Origin: Chitinophaga pinensis
GTDB lineage: Bacteria; Planctomycetota; Phycisphaerae; Phycisphaerales; SM1A02
NCBI GenBank assembly: GCA_943329105.2
Contig: CALQCP020000190.1
Coordinates: 1-5,034 of the forward strand
Length of the DNA: 5,034 nt
Direction of reading: 5' to 3'
The translations under genes and the position numbers were made by a program. The notes beneath the pieces were generated by a model, which worked only from the letters and a program-made list of their open reading frames with translations, had not been told where the DNA came from and did not search any database. Within the stretch, counting starts at the first letter, position 1. Each line of letters starts with the position of its first letter. Of the stretch, positions 1 to 5,034 are shown piece by piece.

Positions 1-46
1 CACCAATTTGATGTGACTGCGCACAGTCAATCGGAGCGACTGGCAT
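1..46 (-). CDS. Possible start of the next operon gene, cut by the window edge
   Basis: An ATG at 44-46 opens a frame of 15 codons (MPVAPIDCAQSHQIG) that stays open to the left edge. It follows the ligase-methyltransferase stop by 63 bases in the same direction. There is no convincing Shine-Dalgarno, the peptide is too short to recognise, and another minus-strand frame is also open to the edge. It is offered only because a further gene of the operon would be expected here. Confidence 0.3.
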   Translation of the reverse strand, partial: MPVAPIDCAQSHQIG

Positions 47-109
47 CTGGAATACTGGTCTTGGCGGTGCCGCCGACTACGCCTGCGCAGACCTGAAATC
101 GGTGGAGTC
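47..109 (-). other. Short gap after the ligase-methyltransferase gene
   Basis: This is the only non-coding stretch in the window. It contains a small GC-rich inverted repeat (GGCGG-CA-CCGCC, at 63-74) without a following T run, so it is not a recognisable intrinsic terminator. No promoter boxes were seen. Transcription may well continue into the next gene. Confidence 0.4.
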
Positions 110-2221
110 TTACGGCCGCGAAACGCCGCGGTAGTAACTCATGACACCAAGTTCGGTGGCATGGCGAACACCTAAAAATCCCGCCGATTCCAAAGCGGAA
201 ATGATCACTGCGGGTCGGACGGCATCCTCAATGGTGTCCGCCCAATAGCGCATCATGGGAAATGTAGATATGCGCCCGCTGGCCAACACCCCGACCGTCG
301 GCGCCACATGCCGCATCGTGAAGCGAAAGAGTGGCGCAGTGATCGCGCCCCGTGCGGAAGTGACTTCAAGCAGCACGATCCGACCGCCCGGGCGCAATAC
401 CCGCAGCACCTCGGAAAATACGGTGTGCATGTCCTCAATGTGCCGCAACATGTAGCCCATGGATACGCAGTCAAAGGATGCACTTGGAAACGGCAACTGC
501 TCCGCGCAGCCAAGGACCGTTTCCCGAACACCCCGAGCGCGAGCCACCGACAGCATTCCAGCACTCGGGTCGAGCGCCACTACCCGACCGGCTGCACCGA
601 CGATTTCTTGAGCAAGCAACGCGCACACTCCGGTTCCGCTGCCAACATCCAGGAGCGACATTCCCGGGCGCAAACCCGCCGCTTGCAACATGCGACGCCG
701 GTACGCCCGGCCCAGCCCACCCATCAGGGCGCCGCTGGAACGGTCGTAGCCCGCGGCGCTGTTGTTGAACAGGGCTTGCGTCCATTGCTCGCGGGATGCG
801 CGGTCGCGCAACTGTGCCGGGCGCGCCACCACCGGAGGCTGTGCTGGTGCCGCGCGCAATACCTTGCCACTTGCACTGCGCGGGAACTGAGCTACAAACG
901 CAATAGTGCGCGGAACCGCGTGGGCCGGGACGCGTTCCGCAACGAAGGCGCGCAAAGCGGTTGCATCCAACGGGCGCGTCGGCGCCACCAATTCCACGCG
1001 CGCGGCTACGCGGGTCAGACCGTCGGCAACAAGCACTGGCTCAACAATCGCAACTGCAACATCGGGATGCTCTTCAATAGCAGCCTCCACGTCGTACGGA
1101 TTCACTTTGAGCCCGCCAACATCAAACACCAGTTTGACGCGACCGGTGATGTGCAAGAAACCATCAGCGGATCGAACGCCAATGTCGCCGGTTCGAAAGT
1201 AGCCGTCCTGCAGAATCTCTTGGCCGTGCGAATGGCCGACGATGCAATCAAACGTAGCACCGGAGCGAACCGCTAGCTCACCGACCACTCCGTCTGCAAC
1301 GTCAACCATGCGATCGCGACACAACGGATCCACAATGCGAATTTCAACGCCCGGGATCGCTACGCCACCCGCACCACGACCGAGCCAGATCGTGCCCACT
1401 TCGCTGGCTCCATAGAGGTCGATGAGTGGAATGCCAAATGCCGCCTGGAACCGTGCGCGCACTGATGCACGCAGCGGGGATCCCGCCACAATGGCACATC
1501 GGAGCGCATGTGAAGGAATGGCAACCTCGGCAATCGCTGCCGCCGCCGCGGGCACCAACGGCAGGACCGTCACTCCCGTGGAAATCAACTGTTGCGCGCC
1601 TTCAATGGTGAATGACCCGTGCTGTCGAACGGATGCCCCGCTCAACAGCGGCGCTAGAAATGCGTGCTCGCACCCGTACGCGTGATGCATCGGGAGAAAT
1701 GATCCCACCGTGTCGGCGTGCTGATACAACTGCGCGTCAACAAGTCCAATAGCAACACAGTCAAGCGCACCGGGCGATCGACGAACGAAACGTGACATTC
1801 CGGTGGTGCCGGAAGAAAGCAGCACCAGTCCACCGTATGGTCGCGATGGCTCCGCATTGGCCGTACCGCTTGCTGACGGCAGCACAAGTTCGGCCAACGT
1901 GGCGCTGTCAATGATCAGAGTGGGTGCCAGTTCACGCGCTACGCGATCGATCATGGCTCGCGGTGCAGCGCTGGCCATCAACAGCGCGTCGCAACCAGCA
2001 CGCATGGTGGCAAGGCTCGCCACCCAGAATGCGCCACCGGATGGAACAGTGACCGCCACCAAAGAGCCCGGCGCGCAGCGCAGTTCGATCGCCTGTGCAG
2101 CGGCGACAATTGCAGTGAGTAGCTCGCGATTCGTCCACTGACGTCCATCCGGGTCAGTCACGCGCACTCGGTCCGGCTCCATGGCGCACTGTTGCGCGAG
2201 CGCCGCAAAAACCAGATTCAT
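110..2221 (-). CDS. Acyl-AMP ligase fused to UbiE-like SAM methyltransferase
   Basis: This is one uninterrupted 703-residue frame with two enzymes. Residues 1 to about 460 form an ANL-superfamily adenylating ligase: phosphate loop LSSGTTGMSRFV (135-146, with SR in place of the usual PK), YGASEVG (270-276), YFRTGD with Asp346, GRVK with Arg361, the hinge and GGLKVNP stretch, and catalytic Lys453 in SGKVLR. It should activate an aromatic acid with ATP and pass it to a carrier protein; no carrier domain is attached. After a short linker (about 461-480), residues 485-703 form a class I methyltransferase: LLDVGSGTG (523-531), acidic Asp550, LPFPSASFDCV (576-586) and LRPGGRIVLLE (609-619). Its C-terminal end, with SYYRG, aligns best with UbiE/COQ5 ring C-methylases. 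In the cluster it probably loads and methylates the aryl head group. The ATG at 2221 has no good Shine-Dalgarno and relies on the ATGA overlap with the halogenase gene. The stop is TAA. Confidence 0.87.
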   Translation of the reverse strand: MNLVFAALAQQCAMEPDRVRVTDPDGRQWTNRELLTAIVAAAQAIELRCAPGSLVAVTVPSGGAFWVASLATMRAGCDALLMASAAPRAMIDRVARELAPTLIIDSATLAELVLPSASGTANAEPSRPYGGLVLLSSGTTGMSRFVRRSPGALDCVAIGLVDAQLYQHADTVGSFLPMHHAYGCEHAFLAPLLSGASVRQHGSFTIEGAQQLISTGVTVLPLVPAAAAAIAEVAIPSHALRCAIVAGSPLRASVRARFQAAFGIPLIDLYGASEVGTIWLGRGAGGVAIPGVEIRIVDPLCRDRMVDVADGVVGELAVRSGATFDCIVGHSHGQEILQDGYFRTGDIGVRSADGFLHITGRVKLVFDVGGLKVNPYDVEAAIEEHPDVAVAIVEPVLVADGLTRVAARVELVAPTRPLDATALRAFVAERVPAHAVPRTIAFVAQFPRSASGKVLRAAPAQPPVVARPAQLRDRASREQWTQALFNNSAAGYDRSSGALMGGLGRAYRRRMLQAAGLRPGMSLLDVGSGTGVCALLAQEIVGAAGRVVALDPSAGMLSVARARGVRETVLGCAEQLPFPSASFDCVSMGYMLRHIEDMHTVFSEVLRVLRPGGRIVLLEVTSARGAITAPLFRFTMRHVAPTVGVLASGRISTFPMMRYWADTIEDAVRPAVIISALESAGFLGVRHATELGVMSYYRGVSRP

Positions 2222-3537
2222 TGCGCGGCGGCCCCGCGAGCGAGGGTCGCCACTGGTGCGCGATTATTCACGCCATCGGGGCGCAGTCGGAACGGGCGAG
2301 TACGCGGCGCGAATCCAACGCGTTTCTGGATGGCACACATGGACCCAAGCGCCCAACAACGGACCGCGGTTGCCGGTTGAACGGCGTCAAACTCACCAGC
2401 GAGCAGCGTCACAAATCCGCGCACTAATTCGCGCGGCTGGCTCGGGGCAAAGAGTAGATCTCGGAATCCGGGGTCGTAGAAACCCTCTACAAGTCGGAAC
2501 GCGCGGCTGACCACTCGAGTGGCCCACGCCTGATACCGCGCTCGCTCGCTTGCTGGCCTAGCCCCACGCGACATGCGAATCACGCCCGCCGCCGCCTGCT
2601 CTGCTGCAAGGAGACCCAGCGTGAGACCCGTCGACCACACTGGATCCAAGAATGCAGCGGCATCGCCAACGAGGAAGAATCCGGGTCCAGCAAATGGATC
2701 ACATCGATACGTGAAGTCAGCGATCACTCGATTGGTAGAAGGACCGCGCGCATTGGCCATACGTTCCGCCATGATGGGCGTGCGTTCCACCGCCCACCAG
2801 AATCGATCTTCGGGTGCGACATCAAGCGATCGGTGCAGTGGTTCACGCGCAACGAACCCCACACTGGTGCGGTGCTCATCAAGCGGAATCAACCAGAACC
2901 AACCCTCGTCCATCACCGTGAGTCCAAAGCAATTGGCGGCATTTCCGGATGGGCGAATCACGCCCTCAAAGTGTTCGAAGTAAGCAACATTGCGAAGGAA
3001 CGAGTGATAGCGACGCGTGCCAAACTCACGACCCAAGGCGCTCGCTTGACCACTGGCGTCAATCATCCACTTGGCGTGAACGATGCCCGCATCGGTGTCA
3101 GCAATGATTCCTGTGTCCCCGTGCGATTGAATGGAACGCAACGCGCATGAAGTGCGAACGTCCGCGCCGGCATCGCGCGCCGCCTCCACCATCATCATGT
3201 CCAGATGAACGCGCGCCATATTGAACGCGTCCTTCTCACCGTTACCGATGGTGTCGCGGAAGAAGTATGTCCGAGACCCATAGCGGCGGTCACCCATCGA
3301 GATTTCCACGCCAACCTTGCGTGCGTGCGGCAATGCCATGCAGCGATCGAGCACGCCGAGGCGTCGCAGCGCGCGCTTCGTTCTCGGCAAGAAACTCTCG
3401 CCGATACGGAATCGCGGGAATTCGCCACGATCAATCACCAGGACCTTGAGGCCTTCACGCGCCATGTCAATGGCGGCAGCACTGCCAGCAGGACCAGCAC
3501 CAATCACGAGGCAATCAACATGCAACGTTTCAGACAT
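2218..3537 (-). CDS. FAD-dependent halogenase-like oxidoreductase (phenol/pyrrole halogenase type)
   Basis: The 439-aa protein begins with a Rossmann FAD site, VIGAGPAG (residues 11-18), ending in VIDRGEFPRFRIGES (34-48), a sequence typical of flavin-dependent halogenases and geranylgeranyl-reductase relatives. The halogenase signature WxWxIP is intact as WFWLIP (213-218). A second halogenase signature, F-x-x-P-x-x-S-x-G, is present at Phe296, Pro299, Ser302 and Gly304, just after the FAD-binding GD (291-292). Lys74, in RKVG, is a candidate for the lysine that carries the halogenating species. Length fits the CndH/PltA-like group rather than the larger tryptophan halogenases. A flavin reductase would have to supply FADH2; none is seen here. 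The likely substrate is the aromatic starter, free or carrier-bound. Xanthomonadin clusters carry such an enzyme and make brominated pigments. A non-halogenating oxidoreductase role remains possible. The gene overlaps the chorismatase by 8 bases and the ligase-methyltransferase by 4. Confidence 0.82.
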   Translation of the reverse strand: MSETLHVDCLVIGAGPAGSAAAIDMAREGLKVLVIDRGEFPRFRIGESFLPRTKRALRRLGVLDRCMALPHARKVGVEISMGDRRYGSRTYFFRDTIGNGEKDAFNMARVHLDMMMVEAARDAGADVRTSCALRSIQSHGDTGIIADTDAGIVHAKWMIDASGQASALGREFGTRRYHSFLRNVAYFEHFEGVIRPSGNAANCFGLTVMDEGWFWLIPLDEHRTSVGFVAREPLHRSLDVAPEDRFWWAVERTPIMAERMANARGPSTNRVIADFTYRCDPFAGPGFFLVGDAAAFLDPVWSTGLTLGLLAAEQAAAGVIRMSRGARPASERARYQAWATRVVSRAFRLVEGFYDPGFRDLLFAPSQPRELVRGFVTLLAGEFDAVQPATAVRCWALGSMCAIQKRVGFAPRTRPFRLRPDGVNNRAPVATLARGAAAQ

Positions 3538-4363
3538 CGGCGACCCCCTCCACCTCTACAAGCAGTGCCTTGCGACAGAGCGGCGCGTGCAAAATCCGCT
3601 CCACGCCGTCAGAAAATTCTTGTTGCGCAAGTCGCGAAACGGTGGAAATATCACAGCGATCGCGCACATAAATCTGCATCGATCGCCACTGGCCACGGGC
3701 TTGCGCAGCCGCCCGCAACGTGGTCAAGTGGCTGATGGTCTGCTGCCATTGCGCCCGAACGTCATGGGGATGCACAACCTCTTCACCAACCACGGCCGCG
3801 GTGCCCGAGGCCATGAGTAAGTGCTGCGACAGCACCGCTCGCGTAAATGGCGGCGCTGATGGCCCAAACTGCGAGGAATACTGCCAAGCCGGACGCTGTT
3901 GGGGATTTTCAATCGAACGCACTGGACCCGGCAGTGCCAGTGCATGAACCACCAGCATGCTGCCCGCATGACCAACGCAGGTACCGGCGGGCATACATGG
4001 CAATGGCCATCGCGCCGCGGCGTAAGCCTGCGTGCGACCGATGTTCATCCGCATGTAGCGGTCGAGCCCATGGGAATCATGCGCAGTAATCAACGGCAAG
4101 AACGCCCACACGCGCGTGGCCGGAGCGCCGAGTGAACTCAATGCTTCAGAAAACGCCCGATAGGCCGTCTGCGACAACTGTTCGCCCACGCATGACTGCG
4201 CGGGAATAGCCACCGATGCAACAGTGGCACCGCGGTCGCACTCTGCGGCAACCCACGAGGGCAAGTCAATGATTGCATCACCGGTAGCCCGCCACTCGCC
4301 GGAATAATCTCCCAGTTGCGGCGGAGGCGAAAGAGAAACCGAAGGCGAAGGAACCACCTTCAT
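3530..4363 (-). CDS. Chorismatase (FkbO/Hyg5/XanB2 family), probable 3-hydroxybenzoate synthase
   Basis: This protein (277 aa from the ATG at 4363) probably hydrolyses chorismate, releasing pyruvate and a hydroxybenzoate or dihydroxycyclohexadiene carboxylate. Family signatures in order are RVWAFLP (residues 84-90), GLDRY (99-103), NIGR (107-110), SIENPQQ (150-156), QFGPSAPPFTRA (165-176), SGTAAVVGEE (186-195) and a C-terminal LCRKALLVEVEG. The last holds Cys263 seven residues before Glu270. From memory, Hyg5 has Cys327 and catalytic Glu334 at the same spacing, and the Cys marks 3-hydroxybenzoate formers. This points to a Hyg5/XanB2-type product, but the assignment is tentative. The ATG at 4363 is preferred over an upstream in-frame GTG at 4414 because it forms an ATGA overlap with the preceding stop. 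A weak GAAGG (4377-4381) lies 13 nt upstream. The protein is shorter than XanB2 at its N terminus. The aromatic acid would feed the ligase two genes downstream. Confidence 0.87.
   Translation of the reverse strand: MKVVPSPSVSLSPPPQLGDYSGEWRATGDAIIDLPSWVAAECDRGATVASVAIPAQSCVGEQLSQTAYRAFSEALSSLGAPATRVWAFLPLITAHDSHGLDRYMRMNIGRTQAYAAARWPLPCMPAGTCVGHAGSMLVVHALALPGPVRSIENPQQRPAWQYSSQFGPSAPPFTRAVLSQHLLMASGTAAVVGEEVVHPHDVRAQWQQTISHLTTLRAAAQARGQWRSMQIYVRDRCDISTVSRLAQQEFSDGVERILHAPLCRKALLVEVEGVADV
3547..3551 (-). promoter_or_regulatory. Shine-Dalgarno site of the halogenase-like gene
   Basis: The minus strand reads GGAGG here, 9 nt before the ATG at 3537, with a further AGGTGG just upstream. It lies inside the 3' end of the chorismatase coding region. 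It is the clearest ribosome binding site in the window and supports the 3537 start despite the 8-base overlap with the upstream gene. Confidence 0.75.
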
Positions 4364-5034
4364 ACTGTAGCAAATGCCTTCGGAATTCCGTGCGCGCTGG
4401 CGTGGAGAGTCCACGCAAATCCGTTCGGATCAGTGCAAGAAATTGAAACTTTCCCGGTGTTGCCACGGGCAATGTCCAGAGCGACCGCGGCCGGAGCTGC
4501 GACACAACCGATCTCTGGTACAGCAACTGCGCCGTGCCCGAGCACTCCGGAACGCCACCGTCCGCGCTCCAAGATGGAACGGTCAAATTTCACAATCTCA
4601 GGTAGCGATTCCGCATGACTTGCGTCCATTCGTTCGATGAGAAATGCCATCCCCGCTGATCCGCTTTGCACTTGGTTGCCAGTGCAGTGACTCAGTACGG
4701 CGTCAATGGTGGGATGCGATTCATCAGCCATGACAACCAGTGCCTTGTTCCATTCGCCGGCGCGAATGCGGCACGATGCCAAGAACATCGCCTCCATGCC
4801 AGCGGTTCGTGTGCCAATCACTGTTGCACTTGCCGCAGTCATGCCCAATCCAAGAGACACGTGTGCGCTGCCCACATTGGGAACCGACTCCGCAAACAGC
4901 ATCGGATTGGCAAGATTGATGCCGGAAGCGAGCAGATCACGGTAGTACTGTTCAGTGAACGCCGCCGCGCCATGCCACGACGCTGCCAGGAGCGGCATGG
5001 ATGCCAGTTCATGCGCGGACATCCCAACGGCGTC
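4360..5034 (-). CDS. Ketosynthase-like chain-length-factor protein (ApeC-like), 5'-partial
   Basis: The reading frame is open to the right edge, so the true start lies outside; 224 residues and a TGA stop are visible. An ATG at 5020-5022 is in frame but probably internal, because the codons before it stay open. The protein resembles the N-terminal half of beta-ketoacyl synthases: NPMLFAESVPN (visible residues 43-53), a small Gly/Ala/Ser-rich stretch, then GTRTAGMEA, a helix, and ALVVMADES. Where ketosynthases carry the nucleophilic Cys before T-x-G, this protein has Arg (codon 4807-4809). The usual HGT catalytic segment is also absent, and the chain ends soon after a compact C-terminal region. 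This suits the short non-catalytic ketosynthase-like partners (ApeC type) of aryl-polyene clusters, which pair with an active ketosynthase and influence chain length. The role is inferred from family and context. Its stop overlaps the next start by 4 bases. Confidence 0.75.
   Translation of the reverse strand, partial: DAVGMSAHELASMPLLAASWHGAAAFTEQYYRDLLASGINLANPMLFAESVPNVGSAHVSLGLGMTAASATVIGTRTAGMEAMFLASCRIRAGEWNKALVVMADESHPTIDAVLSHCTGNQVQSGSAGMAFLIERMDASHAESLPEIVKFDRSILERGRWRSGVLGHGAVAVPEIGCVAAPAAVALDIARGNTGKVSISCTDPNGFAWTLHASAHGIPKAFATV

Noticed and set aside
63..74. GC-rich inverted repeat as a terminator
   Set aside because: The stem is only 4-5 bp with a tiny loop and has no T run on the minus strand.
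110..725. Separate methyltransferase gene starting from an internal ATG (Met500)
   Set aside because: The methyltransferase similarity begins before Met500 (FNNSAAGYD), the frame is continuous with the ligase, and no Shine-Dalgarno or overlap signal marks an internal start.
308..1276. A 322-codon plus-strand open frame opposite the ligase-methyltransferase gene
   Set aside because: Its translation is rich in Arg, His, Gln and Ala with no recognisable motif, while the opposite strand codes two clear enzyme domains. It is a by-product of high-GC codon use.
3205..3820. Plus-strand open frames opposite the halogenase and chorismatase junction
   Set aside because: They show low-complexity, motif-free translations and span the overlap of two well-supported minus-strand genes.
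4364..4414. Upstream GTG start (4414) giving a 294-aa chorismatase
   Set aside because: It is a GTG placed 55 bases inside the preceding gene and adds a tail (MDSPRQRARN...) without family resemblance. The ATG at 4363 forms the ATGA overlap seen elsewhere in the operon.
1..5034. CRISPR arrays, tRNA/rRNA, insertion sequences, phage or toxin-antitoxin genes
   Set aside because: No regularly spaced repeats, cloverleaf-like segments, terminal inverted repeats or relevant protein motifs were seen. The window is almost wholly occupied by biosynthetic coding sequence.

Overview
The window reads as the interior of a tightly packed bacterial biosynthetic operon transcribed entirely on the minus strand, from right to left. 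By eye the G+C content is about 60 %. Gene content and packing point to a Gram-negative bacterium, most likely a proteobacterium with an aryl-polyene or xanthomonadin-type pigment cluster. The species cannot be named from the sequence alone.

Layout in transcription order: (1) 5034-4360, the 3' part of a short ketosynthase-like protein of chain-length-factor type, which enters from beyond the right edge; (2) 4363-3530, a chorismatase of the FkbO/Hyg5/XanB2 family; (3) 3537-2218, a flavin-dependent halogenase-like FAD protein with a WxWxIP motif; (4) 2221-110, a 703-residue fusion of an acyl-adenylating (AMP-forming) ligase with a UbiE-like SAM methyltransferase; (5) a possible next gene that starts at 46 and runs off the left edge. 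The three complete junctions overlap by 4, 8 and 4 bases (ATGA, ATGTCTGA, ATGA), so genes 1-4 are almost certainly one translationally coupled transcript. No promoter, terminator, RNA gene, repeat or mobile element is visible, and no stretch over 300 bases lacks a gene.

Taken together, the genes suggest a route that makes and decorates an aromatic starter unit. Chorismate would be cleaved to a hydroxybenzoate, probably 3-hydroxybenzoate. The ring would be halogenated and methylated. The acid would be activated as an adenylate and loaded onto an acyl carrier protein, and a ketosynthase/chain-length-factor pair encoded outside the window would extend it into a polyene. This tool set corresponds to the known head group of xanthomonadins (a brominated, methoxylated phenyl made from 3-hydroxybenzoate) and, more broadly, to aryl polyenes and flexirubins. 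The least ordinary element is the single-chain ligase-methyltransferase fusion. Carrier proteins, the catalytic ketosynthase, reductase, dehydratases and transport genes are not in the window and would be expected next to it.
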